DNA of 32,568 nucleotides, taken from assembly GCA_046545795.1 (NCBI GenBank), contig JBKGZD010000011.1:1-32568 (forward strand), in the 5' to 3' direction. The position numbers and the translations under genes are program-made. Positions 15,710-22,206 of the stretch are shown one piece after another. This DNA is from JAGXLC01 sp046545795 (GTDB taxonomy: Bacteria; Bacteroidota; Bacteroidia; Bacteroidales; UBA12077). The notes below the pieces were generated by a model. It was not told the DNA's origin. It worked only from the letters and a program-made list of their open reading frames with translations, and made no database searches. How positions within the stretch are numbered: the stretch's first letter is position 1; each line of letters begins with the position of its first letter.

Positions 15710-17902
15710 TTAACGTGTAAACAACATTTCTCTGTATTTTGGGAATGGCCAAATTTCATCGTCTATAATCATTTCCAGTTTATCCACATGATAGCGTATA
15801 TCTTCAAAGTAAGAGCAAACTTTTTTGTTATAAGTATCAGCCTGGATTTTTATATCGGAAATCTGGTTTGCTTTCTTTCTTTCATTAATCATGTTTACTA
15901 CTTTTTCCCGGATATTCGTAATGTGTGTTGCAATTCTTTCGACAGTATTCATTTGATGCATAGTCATCTTTTTGTATTGATTATCCGGGTATATTTCTTT
16001 TATTTTTTGAATATTTTCCAGTAAAATATTCTGATATTTCAATGCGGTTGGTATAATATGGTTCATGGATAAATCTCCTAATACTCTTGCTTCAATCTGG
16101 GTTTTTTTAACATATTGTTCAAGCCTGATTTCTTTTCTTGCCTTTAATTCCCGGGGATTTAGGATGTTGTTTTTTGAAAATAATTCAGTTGCCGATGAAC
16201 TCATCAGCATTTCGTTTGCGCCGGGTATGGTTGATATGTTTGAAAGTCCTCTTTTTTTTGCTTCCTGAACCCAGTCTTTGCAGTAACCATCTCCTTCAAA
16301 GCGGATGTTTCTGGATTCCTGGATATACACTTTCAGCACCCTGAATATTGCTTCATCTTTTTTTAAATCCTCTTTTTCAATAAGTTTTTCTACTTCATTT
16401 TTAAAATTTTTCAATTGATTTCCTATAGCTGTATTTATAGCCATAACAGGTGCAGCAACATTGGCAGATGAACCAACCGCACGGAATTCAAATCGATTTC
16501 CAGTAAAGGCAAAAGGCGAAGTACGATTTCTGTCTGTATTATCAAGAAGGATCTCCGGGATTTTTCCTATATCCAGTTTTAGTTCACCTTTTTCTTCGGG
16601 TGTCATTTTGGTATTGTCAACACGCTTTTCTAATTCATCAAGCATTTGTGTCAGCCTGTTCCCTATAAACACAGACATTATAGCCGGTGGAGCTTCATTG
16701 GCTCCAAGCCTGTGCTCATTACCCGCTATTGCTATACTAGCCCTGAGGAGGTCGGCATGTTCCCATACTGCTTTAATAATATTGACCAGAAATGTTAGAA
16801 ACTGAAAGTTTTGTTTAGGGTTTTTTCCTGGCGCCAGTAGGTTTTTCCCATGATTGGTTTCTAATGACCAATTGCAATGCTTACCCGAACCATTAATTCC
16901 GCGGAAAGGTTTCTCATGAAACAGAACTCTGAAATGATGCTTTTTAGCAACTTTATCCATTATTGTCATTATCATTTGATTGTGATCAGTTGATAAATTG
17001 GCTTCCTCGTAACGGGGTGCGCATTCAAACTGGTTAGGTGCAACTTCGTTATGCCTCGTTTTGACCGGTATCCCTAAACGATATGCTTCGATTTCAAACT
17101 CATGCATAAAATTTTTTACCCTGTCTGTCAATGAACCAAAGTAATGATCACTTAATTGCTGGTCCTTGGCGGAAGGATGCCCCAGCAGGGTTCGGCCTGT
17201 TAAATAAAGGTCTGACCTGGCATTATAGAATGCTTCATCAACAAGGAAGTATTCTTGTTCCCATCCCAGGTTTGCAATAACTCTGTCAGTGTTTTTATCA
17301 AAGAATTTGCAAACCTCGGTTGCTGCTTCATCAATTAGATGGAGAGATTTCAGTAGAGGTGTTTTATAGTCAAGCGCTTCTCCATTGTATGAGACGAAAA
17401 TTGTAGGTATACACAAAGTTCTTCCATATACAAAAGCTGGCGAAGAAGGGTCCCATGCTGTATATCCTCTTGCTTCAAAGGTGTTTCTTAGTCCTCCACT
17501 TGGGAAACTTGATGCGTCTGATTCCTGCTGTACAAGTAGACTTCCCTGGAAATTTTCCAGAGCTCCTCCATTCTCAGCTGGTTCAAAAAATGCATCATGT
17601 TTCTCTGCTGTAGCGCCAGACAAAGGGTGAAACCAATGTGTATAATGTGTTGCTCCTCGTTCAATAGCCCATGCTTTCATTCCAGAGGCCACCTGGTTTG
17701 CAAATTTCCTGTCTATTTTAATTCCTTTTTCTATGGAATCAATCACGTTCTCATAAGCTTCCTTTGAGAGATATTCCTGCATTTTTTGTTTATCAAATAC
17801 ATTCTCTCCATAATACTGAGATGTTTTTACCGCAGGAATTTCTACGGGGATAGGCTCTCTTTGAAGAACCGTTTCAAGTGCTTTAAATCTTATTGTTGAC
17901 AT
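15710..17902 (-). CDS. glnN: Glutamine synthetase type III
   Basis: A 730-residue enzyme of the GSIII class, which forms glutamine from glutamate, ammonia and ATP and is typical of Bacteroidetes and cyanobacteria. Class markers include an N-terminal GSIII region with HWFHPLSGATAEKHDAF (about 88-104), LGWEQEYFLVD (about 210-220), the NRHNEVAPNQFE-like motif (here KTRHNEVAPNQFECAP), the ATP-site segment GINGSGKHCNWSL, and NRTSPFAFTGNRFEFRAVGSS, which carries the catalytic Glu and Arg residues. Length matches Bacteroides GlnN (about 730). I chose the ATG at 17902. The reading frame opens at a TTG at 17932, but that codon overlaps a candidate -7 promoter element at 17930-17937, and the 10 extra residues are unlike the family. 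Likely monocistronic. Confidence 0.96.
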   Translation of the reverse strand: MSTIRFKALETVLQREPIPVEIPAVKTSQYYGENVFDKQKMQEYLSKEAYENVIDSIEKGIKIDRKFANQVASGMKAWAIERGATHYTHWFHPLSGATAEKHDAFFEPAENGGALENFQGSLLVQQESDASSFPSGGLRNTFEARGYTAWDPSSPAFVYGRTLCIPTIFVSYNGEALDYKTPLLKSLHLIDEAATEVCKFFDKNTDRVIANLGWEQEYFLVDEAFYNARSDLYLTGRTLLGHPSAKDQQLSDHYFGSLTDRVKNFMHEFEIEAYRLGIPVKTRHNEVAPNQFECAPRYEEANLSTDHNQMIMTIMDKVAKKHHFRVLFHEKPFRGINGSGKHCNWSLETNHGKNLLAPGKNPKQNFQFLTFLVNIIKAVWEHADLLRASIAIAGNEHRLGANEAPPAIMSVFIGNRLTQMLDELEKRVDNTKMTPEEKGELKLDIGKIPEILLDNTDRNRTSPFAFTGNRFEFRAVGSSANVAAPVMAINTAIGNQLKNFKNEVEKLIEKEDLKKDEAIFRVLKVYIQESRNIRFEGDGYCKDWVQEAKKRGLSNISTIPGANEMLMSSSATELFSKNNILNPRELKARKEIRLEQYVKKTQIEARVLGDLSMNHIIPTALKYQNILLENIQKIKEIYPDNQYKKMTMHQMNTVERIATHITNIREKVVNMINERKKANQISDIKIQADTYNKKVCSYFEDIRYHVDKLEMIIDDEIWPFPKYREMLFTR

Positions 17903-17929
17903 AGGGCAAAAAAATAAGGGGTTTGTTTG

Positions 17930-17937
17930 CAAAAATA
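17930..17937 (-). promoter_or_regulatory. Candidate -7 promoter element for glnN
   Basis: The minus strand reads TATTTTTG (TAnnTTTG match), 27 bases before the ATG at 17902. It overlaps the TTG at 17932 and so supports the shorter protein. Confidence 0.45.
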
Positions 17938-17953
17938 GTATATTTTTTTAAAA

Positions 17954-17975
17954 TACCCCTTGTGTATTTGGGGTA
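17954..17975. promoter_or_regulatory. Inverted repeat upstream of glnN, possible operator
   Basis: TACCCC (17954-17959) and GGGGTA (17970-17975) form a perfect 6-10-6 dyad located at about -25 to -45 relative to the candidate glnN transcription start. AT-rich flanks extend the symmetry imperfectly. This is a plausible position for a nitrogen-responsive regulator, but no regulator is identified. Confidence 0.35.
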
Positions 17976-18035
17976 AATTTTAAAAATAAATAAAATTGAT
18001 AGGGCAGCGGTGTTTTAAATAGGGGTGTAACAAAA

Positions 18036-18066
18036 AAACCCACCTTATGAAAGGCGGGTTTAGTTT
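18036..18066 (-). terminator. Rho-independent terminator after the M20 dipeptidase gene
   Basis: On the minus strand AAACCCGCCTT pairs with AAGGTGGGTTT (one G-U pair) around a TCAT loop, followed by a T-run. It lies about 65 bases past the stop at 18128. On the plus strand the same position is an A-C mismatch, so it suits the minus-strand gene better. Confidence 0.8.
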
Positions 18067-18127
18067 TTTATCGAATAATATGCTCGTTATTCGGGACTAC
18101 AAATTGATAATTATGCTGTGTTCTCTT

Positions 18128-19498
18128 TTATTTTGCTATTTCAGCATAATGTTCATAGAAGTATGTAATTGTTTCAATTCCGTTATAAAATTGTTCCAGT
18201 GGATAATTTTCATTTGGTGAGTGAATTACATCAGAGTCCAGCCCAAAACCGATTAATATTGATTTTATTCCCAGTACATTATCCAGTTTTGAGATAATAG
18301 GTATACTACCACCACTGCGATAAGGGATTGGTTTTTTGCCAAATGTTTTTTCCATAGCTTTGCTTGCCGCTTCATAAGCCGGGAGGTCAATTGGGCATAC
18401 ATATCCTTGTCCTCCATGAAGTGCTTTTACGCTGACTTTAACTGATTTAGGAGCAATTGATTTGAAATAGTCTTCAAATAGTTTGCTGATTTTTTTCCAG
18501 TCCTGGTTAGGAACCAGTCTCATTGATATTTTTGCACCAGCAGTTGAAGGCAATACTGTTTTAGCTCCTTCTCCCTGGTATCCGCTCCACATTCCGTTTA
18601 CATCCAGTGACGGTCTTATTCCGGTTCTTTCCAGGGTTGTATATCCTTTTTCTCCGTGTACTTCTTCTATATCTAATGATTTTTTGTATTTCTCAAGGTC
18701 AAATGGTGCCTTGTTCATTTCTTTTCTTTCCTCTTCGGATGCTTCTAAAACATCGTCATAGAAACCAGGGATGGTTACTTTGTTGTTTTCATCAGTTAAT
18801 TGTCCAATCATTTTTGCCAGGACATTGGCCGGATTGGCAACGGCACCTCCGAATAATCCTGAATGCAGGTCTTTATTTGGACCTGTAACTTCAACTTCCA
18901 TATAAGCCAATCCTCTTAATCCGGTTGTTATAGAAGGAGCATCTTTCCCGAGCATACTTGTGTCTGATACAAGGATTGTATCTGCCTGGAGCATGTCTTT
19001 ATGTTTTTCGCAGAATTTTTCAAGGTTTGGAGAGCCAATTTCTTCTTCTCCTTCAACCATGAATTTAACATTGCAGTCTAGCTTTCCTGTTTTTGTCAGG
19101 TATTCAAATGCTTTGACGTGCATGAAAGTTTGACCTTTGTCGTCATCAGCTCCGCGAGCAAAAATTTTGCCATCTCTTATTTCCGGTTCGAAAGGTTCTG
19201 ATTTCCACTTTTCAATCGGGTCAACTGGCATAACGTCATAGTGTCCATACACCAGTACAGTGGGCTTATTTTTATCAATGATTTTTTCTCCATAAACAAC
19301 TGGATTTCCGTCTGATGGCATCACTTCTGCCTTATCGGCTCCTGCTTCGATAATTTTTTTCTTTAGCTCTTCAGCAGCTTTTTTCATGTCCTCTTTATGC
19401 TCTTTTTCTGAGCTGATAGAAGGAATGCGAATTAATTCAAACAGTTCGTCTAAAAATCGCTGCTTGTTTTCTTCAATATACGTTTTAATGTCTTCCAT
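18128..19498 (-). CDS. M20 family metallo-dipeptidase
   Basis: A 456-residue zinc peptidase of the M20/ArgE/DapE superfamily, closest in style to the CNDP-like dipeptidase group. Metal-site motifs are GHYDVMPVD (His86, Asp88), RGADDDKG (Asp residues 118-120), FMVEGEEEIGSPN (Glu151-153), VSDTSM and a C-terminal HSPNE (His near residue 430). The lid-domain signature GPNKDLHSGLFGG (about residues 208-220) is the dimerisation/substrate His region. No signal peptide is present, so it is cytoplasmic. It probably hydrolyses dipeptides or an acylated amino acid; substrate cannot be fixed. It begins with ATG at 19498, next to the strand switch, and ends at its own terminator. Confidence 0.93.
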   Translation of the reverse strand: MEDIKTYIEENKQRFLDELFELIRIPSISSEKEHKEDMKKAAEELKKKIIEAGADKAEVMPSDGNPVVYGEKIIDKNKPTVLVYGHYDVMPVDPIEKWKSEPFEPEIRDGKIFARGADDDKGQTFMHVKAFEYLTKTGKLDCNVKFMVEGEEEIGSPNLEKFCEKHKDMLQADTILVSDTSMLGKDAPSITTGLRGLAYMEVEVTGPNKDLHSGLFGGAVANPANVLAKMIGQLTDENNKVTIPGFYDDVLEASEEERKEMNKAPFDLEKYKKSLDIEEVHGEKGYTTLERTGIRPSLDVNGMWSGYQGEGAKTVLPSTAGAKISMRLVPNQDWKKISKLFEDYFKSIAPKSVKVSVKALHGGQGYVCPIDLPAYEAASKAMEKTFGKKPIPYRSGGSIPIISKLDNVLGIKSILIGFGLDSDVIHSPNENYPLEQFYNGIETITYFYEHYAEIAK

Positions 19499-19733
19499 AT
19501 TAATTTATTTTAATTGTTATTATCAAAGTCCGAAGATAAGAAATCTTTGTTATTTTGAATAATTTTAAATTAACTTCTGGCCAAGGATGTTTATTCTATT
19601 GGTAGTCAAGGTTTATTATTGAGCTTTGTTGAACAATTTGATATCATCAAAGAATTCTACCAGAAGAATATTAGGACAATCTGTTTAAGCATGAATTTTT
19701 AAAAATTGTTTTTAGTGAAAAAAAAATTTTCAT

Positions 19734-19768
19734 TTTGAATATGATTTAAGATGAAAACTTTATATTTG
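19734..19768 (+). promoter_or_regulatory. Candidate promoter of the trp leader/trpB transcript
   Basis: TATATTTG (19761-19768) exactly matches the -7 element TAnnTTTG. TTTG at 19734-19737 matches the -33 element, with a 23-base spacer, a little longer than usual. Transcription would start near 19774, about 25 bases before the first leader ATG. The remaining 19499-19733 stretch shows nothing else that I can support. Confidence 0.55.
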
Positions 19769-19799
19769 TAGCGTTTATTTAATTGAAATATTAGTTGTA

Positions 19800-19868
19800 A
19801 TGCAATATTTACGTTTTTATAAAATTTGGTGGTGGCAACAGCTTGATAGATTAAAGCAAAGCATTTAA
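19800..19868 (+). CDS. Trp-rich leader peptide 1 of the trpB attenuator
   Basis: A 22-codon ORF that starts at an ATG just downstream of the candidate promoter. Codons 10-12 are three consecutive TGG (19827-19835), giving KIWWWQQL in the middle of the peptide. A short ORF with clustered Trp codons, followed within about 30 bases by a rho-independent terminator and then by a Trp biosynthesis gene, is the hallmark of ribosome-mediated attenuation. Ribosomes stalling at the Trp codons when charged tRNA-Trp is scarce would change RNA folding. AACAGCTT just after the Trp codons can pair with AAGTTGTT before the terminator, which could be the first hairpin. The ORF is too short for ordinary gene callers. 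Confidence 0.8.
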   Translation: MQYLRFYKIWWWQQLDRLKQSI

Positions 19869-19899
19869 TCCTGAGAAAGTTGTTTCTATGATATTAACA

Positions 19900-19930
19900 A
19901 GCCGCGGGTAAATGCCTGCGGCTTTTTTTT
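19900..19930 (+). terminator. trp leader terminator (attenuator)
   Basis: AGCCGCGGG (19900-19908) pairs with CCTGCGGCT (19915-19923), including one G-U pair, around a 6-base loop, and runs directly into eight T residues. This is a strong intrinsic terminator placed between leader peptide 1 and trpB. Its position 31 bases after the leader stop fits an attenuator that shuts off trpB when Trp-tRNA is plentiful. Confidence 0.88.
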
Positions 19931-19946
19931 GATTTAAAAGTGCATT

Positions 19947-20033
19947 ATGTTTAAACAGAAAAACCAAAGATGGTGGCGGAATATGTTATTCCTCTGGCGC
20001 TGTAAGCGCCAAATAGGAGGTATGTGTATTTGA
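19947..20033 (+). CDS. Second Trp-rich leader peptide, between the attenuator and trpB
   Basis: A 28-codon ORF (ATG at 19947, TGA at 20031) with TGG codons 9 and 10 in tandem (QRWWRNM) and a third TGG at codon 17 (FLWRCK). Three Trp in 28 residues is far above the usual about 1 percent. It is also Arg/Lys-rich. It lies downstream of the first terminator, so it is transcribed only when that terminator is read through. Two hairpins lie inside the ORF. It may be a second Trp sensor stage or a decayed duplicate. The ORF could be chance, but the Trp content and position make it worth recording. Confidence 0.55.
   Translation: MFKQKNQRWWRNMLFLWRCKRQIGGMCI
19978..20018 (+). promoter_or_regulatory. 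Tandem hairpins in the trpB leader
   Basis: Hairpin A is GGAATA-tgt-TATTCC (19978-19992). Hairpin B is TGGCGCT-gta-AGCGCCA (19995-20011). Both have perfect stems and 3-base loops. CCTC (19991-19994) can also pair with GAGG (about 20015-20018), extending hairpin B at the expense of hairpin A. TGGCG over the second Trp codon can alternatively pair with CGCCA of hairpin B. No T-run follows, so these are not terminators. They look like competing structures. Confidence 0.5.
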
Positions 20034-20103
20034 ATTTAAAATTTCAATAAGCTATTTTTTACATGTCAGTTTCATAATGTATAATCTTTTAAAAAACAGA
20101 ACA

Positions 20104-21318
20104 ATGGAAACAAATAATATAAAAGTAGATCAAACAGAAAAACAAAAAAACTATACGCAAACAGAGTATAAACCAGGATATTTCGGAGATTATGGGGGGA
20201 TGTATGTTCCCGAGGTATTAAGCACAAAGCTCGAGCATCTTGCTGCTGTTTTTGAAAAACTAAAAGTCAATAAGGATTTTCTTGATGAATTGAGCTATTA
20301 TCAGAAACATTATATAGGCAGGCCTTCTCCGTTATACTATGCCTCTACTTTATCTCAACATATAGGTTCAAAGGTTTATTTAAAGAGGGAAGATTTGAAC
20401 CATACTGGTTCTCACAAGATAAACAATACCATGGGCCAGATTCTTATAGCTAAGTACATGGGTGCCAAAGAGATAATTGCGGAGACAGGCGCAGGTCAAC
20501 ATGGTGTTGCTACAGCTACTGCTGCAGCATTGGTGGGTATTCCATGCAAGATTTTTATGGGTCAGAAAGATGCTGCTCGGCAGTCAATGAATGTCTATAG
20601 GATGAAGGTGCTGGGAGCAGAAGTGATTACTACAGAAACCGGTACAGCTACATTAAAGGATGCAATAAATGTTGCATTAGAATATTACGTCAAAAACCCT
20701 GATGCATTTTATCTTTTAGGCTCGGCAGTCGGACCTCGTCCATATCCTGAAATAGTACGTTTTTTTCAGGGTGTTATAGGCAGGGAAGCCCGGCAACAAA
20801 TTCTCGAACAGGAAAAAAGGCTGCCTGATGCTCTTTTTGCATGTGTGGGAGGGGGCTCAAATGCCATTGGACTGTTTTCAGAGTTCCTGGAAAATCCTGA
20901 AGTTGCAATTTATGCCGCAGAAGGAGGAGGAGAGGGAGAATTGCTGTACAAGACAGCTTCCACTCTTGTAATGGGAAAACCAACCGTTTTTCAGGGGACT
21001 TATTCTTATTGTCTTGTTGATGAGAGTGATTCACCAATAGATAGCTATTCCATAGCAGCTGGTCTTGATTATCCTGGAGTAGGCCCGGAACATGCCTATC
21101 TCAAAGATACAGGGAGGGCTGATTATCATTGTATTACTGATAAGGAAGCTGTTGAGGCTTTTGGTTTACTCTCAAAAACAGAAGGCATTATTCCCGCTCT
21201 TGAATCTTCCCATGCCATTGCTCTTGTTGCCAAAATAATGAAAAATGCGAAAGACAAAATCAGTATTATTAATCTTTCAGGTAGAGGAGATAAAGATATG
21301 GATCGTAAATTGTTATAA
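20104..21318 (+). CDS. trpB: Tryptophan synthase beta chain (TrpB1 type)
   Basis: A 404-residue PLP enzyme joining indole and serine to make tryptophan. It contains GYFGDYGGMYVPE, the phosphate-side GRPSPLYYA, the PLP lysine in LNHTGSHKINN (Lys105 counting from this start), ETGAGQHGVATA, the PLP-phosphate loop CVGGGSNAIGLF and the C-terminal NLSGRGDKD. I chose the ATG at 20104 (METNNIKV); an in-frame ATG at 20077 would add nine residues that look non-conserved. TrpB normally works as an alpha2-beta2 complex with TrpA, but no trpA or other trp gene follows here: a terminator and queE come next. Expression is probably controlled by the Trp-rich leader upstream. Confidence 0.96.
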   Translation: METNNIKVDQTEKQKNYTQTEYKPGYFGDYGGMYVPEVLSTKLEHLAAVFEKLKVNKDFLDELSYYQKHYIGRPSPLYYASTLSQHIGSKVYLKREDLNHTGSHKINNTMGQILIAKYMGAKEIIAETGAGQHGVATATAAALVGIPCKIFMGQKDAARQSMNVYRMKVLGAEVITTETGTATLKDAINVALEYYVKNPDAFYLLGSAVGPRPYPEIVRFFQGVIGREARQQILEQEKRLPDALFACVGGGSNAIGLFSEFLENPEVAIYAAEGGGEGELLYKTASTLVMGKPTVFQGTYSYCLVDESDSPIDSYSIAAGLDYPGVGPEHAYLKDTGRADYHCITDKEAVEAFGLLSKTEGIIPALESSHAIALVAKIMKNAKDKISIINLSGRGDKDMDRKLL

Positions 21319-21362
21319 ATTTTACCTAAAATTAAATCTGATTGTAGCTTAATTTTGTTTAT

Positions 21363-21395
21363 GGCCGGTTTTACTTTGTAGAACCGGCCTTTTTA
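21363..21395 (+). terminator. Rho-independent terminator after trpB
   Basis: GGCCGGTT (21363-21370) pairs with AACCGGCC (21382-21389), then six T residues. It lies 45 bases past the trpB stop and separates trpB from queE. Confidence 0.92.
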
Positions 21396-21411
21396 TTCCT
21401 GAATTTTTCAC

Positions 21412-21419
21412 TAATTTTG
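21412..21419 (+). promoter_or_regulatory. Candidate -7 promoter element for queE
   Basis: TAATTTTG is an exact TAnnTTTG match, 19 bases before the TTG start at 21439 and just after the trpB terminator. It supports queE being a separate transcription unit and its start lying close by. Confidence 0.5.
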
Positions 21420-21438
21420 CCCTGAAAAAATTGATAAT

Positions 21439-22071
21439 TTGAAAAATATAGAAGACAAAGATATAGTAAGAGGTAAGAAACTTCCCCTTGTTGAAGAGTT
21501 TTATACCATCCAGGGAGAAGGTTATCATGTTGGGAAACCAGCCTATTTTATTCGAATCGGAGGTTGTGATATAGGTTGTTACTGGTGTGATTCTAAATTA
21601 ACATGGAATCCTGAGTTCCATCCATTGGTAGATATAGAAGAGATTGTTCAGGAAGTGAAAAAAACTCCGGCTAAATCTATTGTAGTTACAGGTGGAGAAC
21701 CGTCTCTTTACAATCTTGAGCCATTATGCAAAGCATTGAAAAATAATGGTGTTGAAACGTTTCTGGAAACTGCAGGAACCAATGAACTTACAGGTAAGTG
21801 GGACTGGATTTGTCTTTCCCCCAAAAAACAAAATCCTCCTCTATCCGTTTTCTATAACAAAGCTGATGAATTAAAGGTGATTATATATGAGGAAGACGAT
21901 CTTCTATGGGCAGAAGAAGCAGCTAAAAATGTGAAAGAAAAATGCCTGTTATATTTGCAACCTGAATGGAGCAGGTATAAAAAGATAGTTCCTCTTATTA
22001 TTGATTATGTCAAGCAAAATCCGCAGTGGAGTGTTTCTTTACAAGCTCATAAATTTATGCGTATTCCATAG
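21439..22071 (+). CDS. queE: 7-carboxy-7-deazaguanine synthase (radical SAM)
   Basis: A 210-residue radical SAM enzyme that contracts 6-carboxytetrahydropterin to 7-carboxy-7-deazaguanine in the queuosine precursor pathway. Markers are FYTIQGEGYHVGKPAYFIRIGG, the iron-sulfur cysteines Cys43, Cys47 and Cys50 (CDIGCYWC), TGGEPSLYN, and a C-terminal QAHKFMRIP. The start is the TTG at 21439: there is no in-frame ATG nearby, and a -7 promoter element sits 19 bases upstream. An in-frame ATT at 21430 is a less likely alternative. No other queuosine genes are in the window. Confidence 0.94.
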   Translation: MKNIEDKDIVRGKKLPLVEEFYTIQGEGYHVGKPAYFIRIGGCDIGCYWCDSKLTWNPEFHPLVDIEEIVQEVKKTPAKSIVVTGGEPSLYNLEPLCKALKNNGVETFLETAGTNELTGKWDWICLSPKKQNPPLSVFYNKADELKVIIYEEDDLLWAEEAAKNVKEKCLLYLQPEWSRYKKIVPLIIDYVKQNPQWSVSLQAHKFMRIP

Positions 22072-22206
22072 AATTCGATTTATAACATTGAAATAGGGTT
22101 AAATATAAAACCTACATGATAGTATAAATATGAATATCACAAAAGGAAAAGTTTATTTTATCATGGTAAGCTCCATAAGACCTTAAAAAAATTAAAAAAT
22201 AAACTT

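Noticed and set aside
17903..17932. Extended N-terminus of glutamine synthetase from a TTG at 17932
   Set aside because: The TTG overlaps a candidate -7 promoter element and the added ten residues are unlike family members; the ATG at 17902 gives the expected length.
20014..20023. AGGAGG before ATG as a Shine-Dalgarno for a gene
   Set aside because: The ATG is only one base away and opens just three codons in the leader-2 frame; trpB starts 80 bases further on, so it is not its ribosome binding site.
20031..20062. TTGAA/TTCAA stem followed by a T-run as a second trp terminator
   Set aside because: Five weak A/T-rich pairs with an 8-base loop, and the T-run is separated from the stem; too weak.
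20077..20103. Nine-residue longer TrpB from the ATG at 20077
   Set aside because: The extension looks unrelated to TrpB N-termini; it cannot be excluded, but the ATG at 20104 is more plausible.
21318..21439. trpB and queE as one operon
   Set aside because: A strong terminator and a new candidate promoter lie between them.
22130..22186. 18-codon ORF upstream of PorE-like gene 2 as a leader peptide
   Set aside because: No amino acid bias, no terminator, and no reason to regulate this gene by attenuation.
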